Shown here: positions 28,009 to 36,228 of the stretch, one piece after another
Position numbering within the stretch: position 1 is the stretch's first letter
Layout: each line of letters opens with the position of its first letter
Source: Nodularia sphaerocarpa UHCC 0038
GTDB taxonomy: Bacteria; Cyanobacteriota; Cyanobacteriia; Cyanobacteriales; Nostocaceae
NCBI RefSeq assembly: GCF_022376295.1
Contig: NZ_CP060140.1
Span: 4,282,356 to 4,346,355 of the forward strand
Direction of reading: 5' to 3'
Length of the DNA stretch: 64,000 bases
Made by a program: the position numbers and the translations under genes
Notes under the pieces: model-generated
What the model was told of the DNA's origin: nothing
What the model saw: only the letters and a program-made list of their open reading frames with translations
The model's database searches: none

Positions 28009-28602
28009 ATGACTTTTATTCGAGAAACTATCAAAGCTATTCGCATGACTCTGGTGCTTTGGTTACTAACGGCAATTATTTATCCTTTGGCAATCTTGAT
28101 CATGGGTCAAGCCTTGTTTCCATTTCAAGCTAATGGCAGCATTATGGTGAATATAGAAAAAGAAGCAATTGGTTCTGCTTTAATTGGTCAGAGATTCACA
28201 ACTGAGGGTTATTTTCACGGTCGTCCCAGTAGTGTGAGATATAGCCAAGGAGAACAGGCCAGTCCAACTGGCATATCTGGTGCGAGTAATCTTGCTCCTA
28301 GTAATCCAGCATTGCTAGATCGAATTGTCCAACAAGCAACTCAATTGCAAGAAGAGAATATTCAACCCCTTGCTGATTTAATTTATAGTTCTGGTTCTGG
28401 CTTAGATCCACATATTTCTTTGGGAGCAGCAAGGCAGCAGTTGAGCCGAGTTGCTCGCGCCCGTGATATTAATGAGAATGAAATCTTACCTTTAATTAAT
28501 CAGTATACTGATGGAAGATTTCTGTGGATTTTTGGGGAGCCGGGAGTCAATGTGCTGCGATTGAATTATGCTCTTGACCTGCAAGATATTAACCGTCCAT
28601 AA
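28009..28602 (+). CDS. kdpC: Potassium-transporting ATPase subunit C
   Basis: KdpC is the single-span subunit that stabilises the KdpA-KdpB complex. The 197-residue product has one N-terminal helix (TLVLWLLTAIIYPLAILIMG) and the typical motifs YFHGRPSS, ASNLAPSNPAL, SGSGLDPHIS and VNVLRLNYAL. The ATG follows directly on a heptamer repeat with no ribosome site, so its translation may be weak or leaderless-like. The stop is ten bases before moaA. Confidence 0.96.
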   Translation: MTFIRETIKAIRMTLVLWLLTAIIYPLAILIMGQALFPFQANGSIMVNIEKEAIGSALIGQRFTTEGYFHGRPSSVRYSQGEQASPTGISGASNLAPSNPALLDRIVQQATQLQEENIQPLADLIYSSGSGLDPHISLGAARQQLSRVARARDINENEILPLINQYTDGRFLWIFGEPGVNVLRLNYALDLQDINRP

Positions 28603-28612
28603 ATACCAAACC

Positions 28613-29599
28613 ATGAACCAGGTAGACTATCTCCGCATTAGCCTGATTGATCGCTGTAATTTTCGTTGTCAATACTGTATGCCAGAAGGGGCAGAACTAG
28701 ATTATCTCCTCAAGCAACAATTATTAACTGATGAGGAATTGCTGACGCTGATTCAATTTGTATTTATTCCTGTGGGTTTTACTCGGTTTCGGTTGACGGG
28801 TGGGGAACCGTTGCTCCGCCCCCGTGTAGCAGAGTTGGTGAGGGCGATCGCATCCTTACCCCAAACCCAAGACCTCTCCATGACTACCAACGGGTTTTTA
28901 TTAGCCTCCCAAGCCCAAAACCTCTATGATGCTGGTCTCCGGCGGATAAATATTAGCCTGGATTCCCTGGACTCAGACACCTTTGATCAAATTATCGGCA
29001 ATCGTGGTCGTTCTCGTTGGCAACAAGTTTGGCGAGGGATTCAAGCCGCATACAGTGTAGGATTTAACCCTTTGAAGCTGAATGTAGTGGTGATTCCTGG
29101 TGTGAATGACCATGAAATTCTCGATTTAGCTGCCTTAACCATTGACAAACAATGGCACGTCAGGTTTATTGAGTTTATGCCGATTGGTAATGGCGATTTA
29201 TTTGGCGATCGCGGTTGGGTATCTTCGGAAGACTTACGCCAACGCATCCGCCAGCGCTGGGGCTTGACAAAATCCCAAATTTGTGGTGCAGGTCCTGCTG
29301 ATGTATTTCAAATTCCAGGCGCGAAGGGAACCCTGGGATTTATTAGTCAGATGTCAGAATGTTTTTGCGATCGCTGTAACCGAATGCGCTTTTCTGCCGA
29401 TGGTTGGCTGCGTCCCTGTTTACTCAATGAAACTGGGCAAATTGATTTAAAAACGGCGCTGCGTGCTGGAACTAGCACTGACCAACTACAAGAGCAAGTC
29501 AGACAGCTATTAGCAATCAAACCAGAAATTAACTTTAAAGGGCGCGACTCTGGTACTGCCGGTCTTTACAGCCGTACCATGTCGCAAATTGGTGGTTAG
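28613..29599 (+). CDS. moaA: GTP 3',8-cyclase (molybdenum cofactor synthesis)
   Basis: MoaA is a radical-SAM enzyme that converts GTP to 3',8-cH2GTP, the first step of molybdopterin synthesis. The 328-residue product from the ATG at 28613 shows the radical-SAM cluster CNFRCQYC (residues 15-22), the SAM site RLTGGEPLLRP, the second-cluster cysteines in CFCDRC and RPCL, and the C-terminal GG pair needed for catalysis. The frame is open upstream, but the family's conserved N-terminus (MNQVDYLRISLIDRC) fits this ATG. It follows kdpC by ten bases, an unusual pairing that may simply be shared transcription. Confidence 0.95.
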   Translation: MNQVDYLRISLIDRCNFRCQYCMPEGAELDYLLKQQLLTDEELLTLIQFVFIPVGFTRFRLTGGEPLLRPRVAELVRAIASLPQTQDLSMTTNGFLLASQAQNLYDAGLRRINISLDSLDSDTFDQIIGNRGRSRWQQVWRGIQAAYSVGFNPLKLNVVVIPGVNDHEILDLAALTIDKQWHVRFIEFMPIGNGDLFGDRGWVSSEDLRQRIRQRWGLTKSQICGAGPADVFQIPGAKGTLGFISQMSECFCDRCNRMRFSADGWLRPCLLNETGQIDLKTALRAGTSTDQLQEQVRQLLAIKPEINFKGRDSGTAGLYSRTMSQIGG

Positions 29600-29645
29600 T
29601 TATTAATCATTAGTCATTGGTCATTTGTCATTTGTCATTTGTGAA
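29600..29645. repeat. Tandem heptamer (GTCATTT-like)
   Basis: Seven-base units TTAGTCA, TTGGTCA, TTTGTCA, TTTGTCA follow the moaA stop. Same class as the other short tandem repeats. Confidence 0.8.
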
Positions 29646-29689
29646 TTAAATAACCTACAAATCTGGTTTTTGACCTTACCCCGTCTTTG

Positions 29690-29805
29690 ATTTGAGTCAA
29701 AAGCTCCCCTCTCGTTAGCTTCGCATAGCGTCTCCCTCTTCTCCCAAAGGGAGAGGCTAACGCCAAGGGAGAAGGAGAGGGGCTGGGGGTGAGGTTCTGT
29801 ACTTG
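29690..29805. repeat. REP-like block between moaA and rpsD
   Basis: GCATAGCGTCTCCC, TTCTCCCAAAGGGAGA and GAAGGAGAGGGGCTGGGGG belong to the dispersed family also seen at 10.2 and 32.5 kb. It lies between convergent genes. Confidence 0.75.
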
Positions 29806-29840
29806 ATTAAATCCGTACTCCAATGACCAAAGACTAATAA

Positions 29841-30449
29841 CTAAGCTTGACGTGAGTAGTATTCCACAACAAGCAGTTCATTAACTTGTAACGCCACCCA
29901 TTCTCGCTCAATGACGCTGTTAACTTTACCAGTCAACTTAGCTTTATCAAATTCCAGATGACTGGGGAGATTGGCTAAACCGGGATATTGCAAATTGGCT
30001 TCTACCAACTTCCGCGAAGCTTCGCGGTCTCTGATTGCAACTACTTCACCGGGACGGCACTGGTAACTAGCAATATCGACTCGCTTACCGTTAACTGTGA
30101 CATGACCGTGATTTACCAGCTGACGAGCTGCTGGAATCGTGGGAGCCATACCCAAGCGAAAAACGGTATTATCCAAGCGCATTTCTAGCATTTGTAGCAG
30201 CACTTGTCCGGTAGAACCAGTGACGCGTCTAGCTTTACGCACATAGCGCAACAGTTGCTTTTCGGTCAAACCGTAGTTCATCCGAATTTTTTGTTTTTCT
30301 TCGAGACGGACTGCATACTCAGAACGTTTTTTGCGGTTCTGACCATGTTGCCCTGGTGGATAGGCTCGTCTAGCAGTTTTGCGACTTAATCCTGGCAATT
30401 CGCCTAAGCGACGTACAATTCTGAGGCGTGGCCCTCTATATCGGGACAT
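29841..30449 (-). CDS. rpsD: 30S ribosomal protein S4
   Basis: S4 binds 16S rRNA early in small-subunit assembly and takes part in fidelity. The 202-residue product starts at the ATG at 30449 (MSRYRGPRLRIVRRLGELPG), the standard cyanobacterial N-terminus; the frame is open upstream to 30503 but that part is not conserved. It has the S4 RNA-binding domain (RLDNTVFRLGMAPTIPAARQ, NHGHVTVNGKRVDI) and a C-terminal VNELLVVEYYSRQA. It is a single gene here, as is usual in cyanobacteria. Confidence 0.97.
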   Translation of the reverse strand: MSRYRGPRLRIVRRLGELPGLSRKTARRAYPPGQHGQNRKKRSEYAVRLEEKQKIRMNYGLTEKQLLRYVRKARRVTGSTGQVLLQMLEMRLDNTVFRLGMAPTIPAARQLVNHGHVTVNGKRVDIASYQCRPGEVVAIRDREASRKLVEANLQYPGLANLPSHLEFDKAKLTGKVNSVIEREWVALQVNELLVVEYYSRQA

Positions 30450-31018
30450 GAGTTTCCTTAATCTAATCCTGTTAACTTTTAACCAGACATTCAATTTTGA
30501 CACTTCCCTGATTATAAATCAGGAAATTCTTGGTTCTTTGAAGCTGCTTGCTTTGACATGACATATCAAAGTAGAGGCATTTTCTCCCCAAGCCTAAAAT
30601 CCGGACTGTCCTGCCGTACTATAACAAACCGGTTCTGTGTGTTTATTTAGTTGGTAGACTACGAAACCGCTAGATTGGCTGACGCAGTATTTCAACTAGG
30701 AAATACTTTTTACGTTGTCTACTTATCTTATATTTTGACTATACTAGCACCATTCGCTTCACCATCAATCCCCTTACCAAAAATCATTGGTAATACAGGG
30801 CTTGCTCCAGCATCCGTTACTCTTGATGAAGTGAAAACGCCTATTGAGGTCTAGAATTATTTTGAGCGAGTCCAACAAGAAGCAGGAGCGCCGAACGCAG
30901 GGGTCAGAAAACTGGTCATTCCCCACTCCCTACTCCCCACTCCCTACTCCCTACTCCCTATTCCCCACTCCCCACTCCCCACTCCCTTTCACTTATTTCG
31001 TTTTGGAGGTTAAGAAAA
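30450..31018. other. Gap between rpsD and the split dnaE half
   Basis: Near rpsD a perfect CCTGATT/AATCAGG hairpin (30507-30523) lies in the presumed rpsD leader. Then comes AT-rich sequence with a 67-codon open frame I do not trust, and a CTCCCTACTCCCC pyrimidine tandem array (about 30917-30990). GGAGG at 31005-31009 is the ribosome site of the next gene. Confidence 0.5.
30917..30990. repeat. Tandem CCCTACT/CCCCACT array
   Basis: About ten 7-base units of the form CTCCCTA/CTCCCCA. A similar array is found at 56408-56464. Confidence 0.85.
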
Positions 31019-32365
31019 ATGGTCAAAATCACGGCTCGTAAATTTGTAGGCAGAGAAAATGTCTATGATATTGGGGTTGAGCGTGACCATAATTTTACGA
31101 TTAAAAATGGTTTGATCGCCTCCAATTGTTTCAACAAATCCCATTCAACTGCTTATGGATATGTCACTTATCAAACCGCATATTTAAAAGCTAATTATCC
31201 CTTAGAGTATATGGCGGCGCTGTTGACGGCAAACAGTGGTGATACAGATAAAGTGCAGAAATATATTAATAACTGCGTAAATATGGGTATTACTATAGAT
31301 CCGCCCGATATTAATCGTTCTGGTCTAGATTTTACACCAGCCGCAGGCCAGATTTTATTTGGATTTACAGCAGTGCGGAACGTGGGACAGAATGCGATCG
31401 CCTGTATTTTGTCAGCTAGAAATGAAAGCGGCGAATTTCAATCCCTGGCTGATTTTTGCGATCGCGTCGATCTGCGTGCTGTTAACCGCCGGACTGTGGA
31501 ATCCTTGATTCACTGTGGAGCCTTTGACAAAATTGAATCAAACCGTCAACAGTTAATTAATGATTTAGAACTGGTCTATGATTGGGCGCAATCCCGCGAC
31601 AAAGATCGGGCTAGCGGTCAGGGAAATCTCTTTGATTTATTAGGTACTAATGTTACTAATAATCAAGCAGCGAGTAATGCTTTTGAAGCCGTTCCGAAAG
31701 CTCAACCTGTGCAGGATTTTCCCCCCCAAGAAAAGTTACGCAAGGAAAAAGAATTACTGGGCTTTTATGTGTCAGATCATCCATTAAAATCTTTAAGGCA
31801 AGCAGCATCACTGCTGAGTCCTATTAACCTTTCACAACTTAAAGAACAAAGAGAAGATACAAAAATTTGTGCTGTCATCATGCTAAATAATGTCAAAAAA
31901 GTGATGACAAAAAAAGGCGAACAAATGGCAATTTTGCAAATAGAAGATTTAACTGCACAATCAGAAGCCGTTGTTTTTCCCAAAACTTATGAACGCATTA
32001 GTGAGCAACTCATAGTTGATGTCAGGTTAATTATCTGGGGTAAAGTAGATCGACGAGATGATCAAACTCAACTGATTGTTGAAGATGTAGAAAAAGTCGA
32101 GGAAGTAAAAATGGTGATGGTTGAACTAAATCCTCAAGAAGCTGGTGACATTGAACATCTACATCATTTAAAGACAATTTTACAAGAACAGTCTGGGGAT
32201 AAAGAACAGGCAAGAACGCCAGTAATTGGAATTATACAATCAGAAAATTCTCGCCAATTGGTGCGCTTGGGTTGGCAATTTTGTGTGCAATATTCTGGGA
32301 GAACAGTTCAAGCTTTGCAAAACGCCAGATTTACAGCGCATACAAAATCGCTGATTGATAATTGA
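31019..32365 (+). CDS. dnaE: DNA polymerase III alpha subunit, C-terminal half with split-intein fragment
   Basis: This is the C-terminal partner of the split dnaE gene of cyanobacteria. Residues 1-36 are the C-intein (MVKITARKFVGRENVYDI ... NGLIASN), followed by the +1 Cys37 in CFNKSHSTAYG, the conserved extein junction. The N-half, encoded elsewhere, would associate and splice in trans to give full-length polymerase. The 412-residue extein has the helix-hairpin-helix region (MAALLTANSGDTDKVQKY, TPAAGQILFGFTAVRNVG) and an OB-fold (ICAVIMLNNVKKVMTKKGEQ). The penultimate Ser-Asn matches the Npu type rather than the Ala-Asn of the Synechocystis intein. GGAGG precedes the ATG. Confidence 0.97.
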   Translation: MVKITARKFVGRENVYDIGVERDHNFTIKNGLIASNCFNKSHSTAYGYVTYQTAYLKANYPLEYMAALLTANSGDTDKVQKYINNCVNMGITIDPPDINRSGLDFTPAAGQILFGFTAVRNVGQNAIACILSARNESGEFQSLADFCDRVDLRAVNRRTVESLIHCGAFDKIESNRQQLINDLELVYDWAQSRDKDRASGQGNLFDLLGTNVTNNQAASNAFEAVPKAQPVQDFPPQEKLRKEKELLGFYVSDHPLKSLRQAASLLSPINLSQLKEQREDTKICAVIMLNNVKKVMTKKGEQMAILQIEDLTAQSEAVVFPKTYERISEQLIVDVRLIIWGKVDRRDDQTQLIVEDVEKVEEVKMVMVELNPQEAGDIEHLHHLKTILQEQSGDKEQARTPVIGIIQSENSRQLVRLGWQFCVQYSGRTVQALQNARFTAHTKSLIDN

Positions 32366-32417
32366 ATAGGAAAGTACTATGTAATGAGTGCTGAATAAAC
32401 CAATTTCTCTTAAGAAT

Positions 32418-32589
32418 AGGACTTACGCACAAGTTACGAAAGAATGAACCACGTAAAGCCTTCGGCATAGCTTCTCTACGAGACGCTGCGCGAACGCTTA
32501 TCGCGTTAGCGTCTCCCCTTCTCCCAAAGGGAGAGGCTAGCGCCAAGGGAGAAGAGAAGAGGGTTTGAGAGATATTTTGCGTAAGTCCT
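32418..32589. mobile_element. 172-bp miniature element with AGGACTTACGCA ends
   Basis: Perfect 12-bp terminal inverted repeats, AGGACTTACGCA (32418-32429) and TGCGTAAGTCCT (32578-32589), enclose a non-coding centre made of GAGACGCTGCGCG and CTCCCAAAGGGAG units. It fits a MITE or solo insertion-sequence relic. No exact target duplication is visible. A broken end of the same family is at about 45221-45250. Confidence 0.75.
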
Positions 32590-32595
32590 GAAGAA

Positions 32596-33813
32596 TTACG
32601 GATTACGAATTACTTTGGGTGGCTTTGCAATACCTTGCTTAACTAAACCCGCCTCAAGTTCCCTGATGAATTGCATATCTTCCTCTAACAGAGGCTGGTT
32701 TGTGTTTCCAGATAAGTCCTGACTTAAGGCTAAGGCGGGTTGCTTTTCCAGAAAATTGAATGCTTGGCGGAATTGAGCGGGACTGGCTGCAATAGGCGAA
32801 TCAAAATGACAGGCGATAATTTGGCGGAAATCCCAAGTTGCAACTTGATCAGCCCAAAGAAGTACTTGTTTTGGTGCTTGGGGCAGAATCAGGATTTGCA
32901 GGATCGGCGCTACAAATACACGTCCATTACCCCGTAGGCTCTGGAATGACCGCCGCCAGTCCTCTCGCCAGCGAAAGGGAAATAAACCAAAATAAGCCTT
33001 TGGTGAATGCTGTGGTGCTTTGAAAGCGTCGCGAAACATTTGCCCTAATCCGGTCATTTCCAGGGCATGAGGACGAAAATAAACGGCAAACAGTGAAATT
33101 CGTTGCCATCCCTTGCGGCGATTTTCTGGATGATCTGCGATCGCTTCCCCAGCATCATCCCTAGCATGAAACAGCAAAGGATAGGGGTCTAATTGGGATA
33201 TAGTAAGTGGTTCCTCTGGTACGGATAGTATAGAATCAGTCACGAGCAGAGTGTGCGATCGCCTGTGAAAAAATGCCACTTCTGCAAAAGAACCCCTTCC
33301 CAAGTCGATATCCAGCACCTGATAATCGAACTCATCAGCAAAAGGACTTTGACTACTATCGAATGGAAGTACCTGAGTGCGTTTTTGGGGAAAACCCAGC
33401 CAACTCAGGGGTAAATTGAGTGGGAAACTCCATTGATGGGGAGCGACAAAAACCTGTGCTTGTGGAAAGCATCTGGCAAAAGGTCCGACAAAAACTTTAT
33501 GTTCTAGACCAGAACTCGTTGGCAGAATAATGTACTTAACATCACCGTGCTTGGTGACTAACTCGTTAACTAAGCGCACACATTCCACAGTGGGAGCAAC
33601 TGGCGCATAAACCAAAAGACCTCCATCTGCGAGTTTAACAACAGTCATCCGAATCGGCACAACAGTGTAGAGAATGCCTTGAAGCTGATCGAATGTCCAG
33701 ATCGTATCCTTGACTATTTCCGCGCAAATTGTCCGCCGTTTACCGTAGGGATAGAGTGGTACAGCCGGCCAAAAGTGCCATGACCAATCTTTTGGATGAG
33801 TAATTGGTTCCAT
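32596..33813 (-). CDS. DUF4336 (metallo-beta-lactamase-like) protein
   Basis: A 405-residue cyanobacterial/plant-type DUF4336 protein. Conserved blocks include the N-terminal HPKDWSWHFWPAVPLYPYGKR, TVVKLADGGLLVYAPVAPT, KYIILPTSSGLEHKVFVGPF, VFVAPHQWSFPLNLP and LLVTDSILSVP. The middle resembles a beta-lactamase fold, but the canonical HxHxDH zinc motif is missing, so hydrolase activity is doubtful. There is no signal peptide. Its stop lies in the spacer with the miniature element; upstream, four bases away, is the TspO-related gene, so the two probably form an operon. Confidence 0.85.
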   Translation of the reverse strand: MEPITHPKDWSWHFWPAVPLYPYGKRRTICAEIVKDTIWTFDQLQGILYTVVPIRMTVVKLADGGLLVYAPVAPTVECVRLVNELVTKHGDVKYIILPTSSGLEHKVFVGPFARCFPQAQVFVAPHQWSFPLNLPLSWLGFPQKRTQVLPFDSSQSPFADEFDYQVLDIDLGRGSFAEVAFFHRRSHTLLVTDSILSVPEEPLTISQLDPYPLLFHARDDAGEAIADHPENRRKGWQRISLFAVYFRPHALEMTGLGQMFRDAFKAPQHSPKAYFGLFPFRWREDWRRSFQSLRGNGRVFVAPILQILILPQAPKQVLLWADQVATWDFRQIIACHFDSPIAASPAQFRQAFNFLEKQPALALSQDLSGNTNQPLLEEDMQFIRELEAGLVKQGIAKPPKVIRNP

Positions 33814-33817
33814 CCAT

Positions 33818-34606
33818 TTATGCCCCTGTACGTTGATTTTGGAGACTTTTAATCGTGATCATCAGAACTAGGGCAAGTGCTAAAATTAATGCTAAATTCC
33901 TGAGTAAAGAATTGTTCCACTGCTTGAGTGCGATCGCTACCAATGCCCATACTGTTACTCCAGTGTAAGCAAAGTCTCGACGCTGGCTCACAATAACTGC
34001 TGCAATACAAAAAGCCACCAATAACATCATAGCAGTCCATAATTGGGCCGAAATGCCCCATCCATTCCACCCCTGAAAATACAACCAAGAAGCCACATTA
34101 ACAATCGTCGCCACGCTAATCCAGCCCAGATAAATACTCATAGGAAAATGAACGCACCACTTCTTACTCTGAGACACACGCTTTTTCCCAATTTCTAACC
34201 GCAAATAAGCAGCAATCAGTGGTAGCAGAATGAACAGCATTGCCATCACAGACAGAGCAAAAAGTCTGGACAGAAAAAGATATACCCAGACACTTTGAGC
34301 AACAGAAGCAATTACCAAGAAATATCCGGTTTTGCGTAAATCTACATCATGTCTTTGGTTGGGGAGAACTTGGTAAATTCCCAAAGCGAACAATCCCAGA
34401 TAAATCAGTCCCCAAATCGCAAAAGCATAGTTAGCAGGGATAATCAAAACATTAGCGAACAAAGTATTAGAAATCTCACCTATACGAAATCCATTGAGCG
34501 GAAAAATATTTGATACTACGTTGATCACAAAAGCGCCAATAATGGCGGTCAAGGTAGCAATTTGGCGGATAAAATCTCCGTTATTTCCATCTGTAGACTT
34601 CTGCAT
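33818..34606 (-). CDS. TspO/MBR-related (tryptophan-rich sensory) membrane protein
   Basis: A 262-residue membrane protein with about eight hydrophobic helices. The aromatic helix AFAIWGLIYLGLFALGIYQ and later Trp-rich helices (SIYLGWISVATIVNVASWLY) match the cyanobacterial branch annotated as tryptophan-rich sensory protein, longer than the five-helix TspO. TspO binds tetrapyrroles; ligand and function are unproven for this longer branch. It starts at ATG 34606 and is followed four bases later by the DUF4336 gene. Confidence 0.8.
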   Translation of the reverse strand: MQKSTDGNNGDFIRQIATLTAIIGAFVINVVSNIFPLNGFRIGEISNTLFANVLIIPANYAFAIWGLIYLGLFALGIYQVLPNQRHDVDLRKTGYFLVIASVAQSVWVYLFLSRLFALSVMAMLFILLPLIAAYLRLEIGKKRVSQSKKWCVHFPMSIYLGWISVATIVNVASWLYFQGWNGWGISAQLWTAMMLLVAFCIAAVIVSQRRDFAYTGVTVWALVAIALKQWNNSLLRNLALILALALVLMITIKSLQNQRTGA

Positions 34607-34987
34607 AGGATAATCAGATAACTTATATCTTTGTGTGCTTTTATTTTACATCTTTATGAAGTAGGAGTTTGTTTTTCCATACTACCTATTAGGAGTAGTC
34701 TGAGCATTTAGTTAGCGTTAGCATATTATTGAATAGAAAGAACTAAAAAAACCTCAAAGAGAAACAAAGGCAAAAACTGCTGATAACTAACAACCCGTAT
34801 ATGGAGGTTTTTCAGTGGATAAAACATCAACACATAAGCAAAGCCCTCATGGACTATCTGAGGGCTTGCAATCATCAATAAGTTTAAATTTTTATAAAAT
34901 GTTGTGTAGATATTTTACACCTTGCTGATAAAATCTATATTAGACAAATGAGATTGCAAAAATTATATAAAAAATTATCATCATAGT
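34607..34987. other. Gap with two inverted repeats
   Basis: It holds AAAAACCTC (34747-34755) facing GAGGTTTTT (34804-34812) and a separate AAGCCCTCA/TGAGGGCTT hairpin (34841-34867). No gene is seen. The hairpins may end the minus-strand transcript of the next gene or bound a small RNA. Confidence 0.5.
34841..34867 (-). terminator. Hairpin terminator candidate
   Basis: Perfect 9-bp stem AAGCCCTCA/TGAGGGCTT with a 9-base loop, about 120 bases after the stop of the minus-strand gene at 34988. The T-tract is weak (TTTGC). Confidence 0.45.
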
Positions 34988-35254
34988 CTAGAATTTTTTA
35001 GATGAAACGCACCCTTTCATGGAACGGTGGAGCAGTCGGCAAGGCCAGCAGAAAGCTCCACAGATACTGACGGAGGCAATGGTGATCAATATGTGCGAAT
35101 TTAATCTAGGCGGAGTATTTGATTCTGATGATTGTTCTTGCGTGTCTTGAGCTAGCTCTTGAAATGAACGAGATAGCTGACTGACTGTACTCACCCCTTC
35201 AATTGCTGCTCCAATGAGATAAGCTACCAGGGCAATTCCTAGCCAGTGATTCAT
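34988..35254 (-). CDS. Small membrane protein, unknown
   Basis: An 88-residue protein with two hydrophobic segments (about residues 3-20, LGIALVAYLIGAAI; and 54-70, ILITIASVSICGAFCW) separated by a polar Gln/Glu-rich linker. I do not recognise a family. The ATG at 35254 is plausible. It may be a small inner-membrane protein; a chance frame is possible. Confidence 0.5.
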   Translation of the reverse strand: MNHWLGIALVAYLIGAAIEGVSTVSQLSRSFQELAQDTQEQSSESNTPPRLNSHILITIASVSICGAFCWPCRLLHRSMKGCVSSKKF

Positions 35255-35330
35255 AATTTTGTCATGCTTAAAGTCTGAGAAAATAATTGACCATATATAT
35301 TAATTATGTGTAATTATTTAGTTTATTATA

Positions 35331-35567
35331 CTATTGATTCCCTTTTCCAAAGGATAGTCGTCCTTCAGCTGTATCACGAATTAGGGGCAGTTTAGATTCG
35401 ATGTAAGTATTGAGGCTGGTATCTGTCTGGATGTCAAGCACTTGCTGAGATTTGAACTTCTTTATGAGTAATTGTACTAAGGCAGCATCGTCAAACTGGA
35501 GCAAGGTACTGACTTGGGTAGATTCGATCACAGCCCAAATTTGTTGCATCATCTTAGCAGTTATCAT
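35331..35567 (-). CDS. Small hypothetical protein
   Basis: A 78-residue protein from the ATG at 35567 (MITAKMMQQIWAVIESTQVS), preceded on its strand by GAAAGGCG. The frame is open to 35648 but that part has no support. Helices dominate (DAALVQLLIKKFKSQQ, LNTYIESKLPLIRDTAEG). It resembles small cyanobacterial proteins of unknown role; no domain is recognised. Confidence 0.55.
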   Translation of the reverse strand: MITAKMMQQIWAVIESTQVSTLLQFDDAALVQLLIKKFKSQQVLDIQTDTSLNTYIESKLPLIRDTAEGRLSFGKGNQ

Positions 35568-36228
35568 GATTTTCGCCTTTCTTAAGATTTTCTTTATATT
35601 CGCACACTTTCGCGATTTGTGCTGGGCTTTTATCTCAAGATTAATCAATCAACACAATTCGAGATGTTTGAGAGTTGACACTCTGCGGTCTATTCGCGCA
35701 GCGTCTCCCCTTGGGAGAAGACGCGCAGATTCTCTAAGACTTGGCTTAAAAGGGATAGTCAAATATCCCCCTAGACGCTCAAAACAACTACCAGTACGAA
35801 AGGTATTGCAATTACGCTTACTTAGATTCAATTAATGCTTTGGGAGTTCATCACTTGCCAGTTCGGTACGCTCCATGTTTTCCCATTACTTGTTTACCCA
35901 GGGCTACAATTTGTGCAGGTACGAGGTAAATCAGGGGTTACTCCTGACAAAACACTTCAACACGTAGATGATTATTCCTACTTGCACTTTAATTCTATCA
36001 TTTTTCACGGTGGTTAAAACCACCCGTGGCGTGTTTCCTCCACTGTCTAAAGCCAAGTGGCTTCCACACGACCCGCGATAATTTTGTGATTTAGAGGCCA
36101 AGATGATCACAGATAACTGCTAGATTATCCTGGAAAATTCTGATCATGTAAATTTGCGTACAGGTTCCTTGGGAAAATTGAGGTGATTTTTGGTTTGAAT
36201 GTGGCAGTTAAAGACCGATTTCTGGAAA
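35568..36228. other. Gene-free stretch with repeat unit and structured RNA candidate
   Basis: 35690-35735 carries the CGTCTCCC repeat family. 35900-36075 folds into several strong hairpins, described separately. No gene with a credible start or domain is seen; frames here are short. Confidence 0.5.
35890..36078 (+). ncRNA. Candidate HEARO / omega-RNA-like structured RNA, orphan
   Basis: Three clear hairpins in order: TCAGGGG/CTCCTGA with a TTA loop (35931-35947); CACGG-TGGTT/AACCACCCGTG (36006-36028); and an outer CGTGT/ACACG (36030-36034, 36066-36070) closing an inner AAGCCA/TGGCTT (36050-36063), followed by ACCCGCG. The compact hairpins, GTGTTTCCTCC between stems and cyanobacterial setting recall the HEARO RNA upstream of IscB-type HNH genes in IS200/IS605-related elements. 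That link is from memory of the family. No iscB or tnpB gene follows, so it would be an orphan copy. Confidence 0.4.

Noticed and set aside
30651..30854. 67-codon frame upstream of the dnaE half
   Set aside because: No ribosome site, no family and no conservation signal; I treat it as chance.
35452..35835. 127-codon plus-strand frame opposite the small minus gene
   Set aside because: It is antisense to a better minus-strand gene and runs into the CGTCTCCC repeat.
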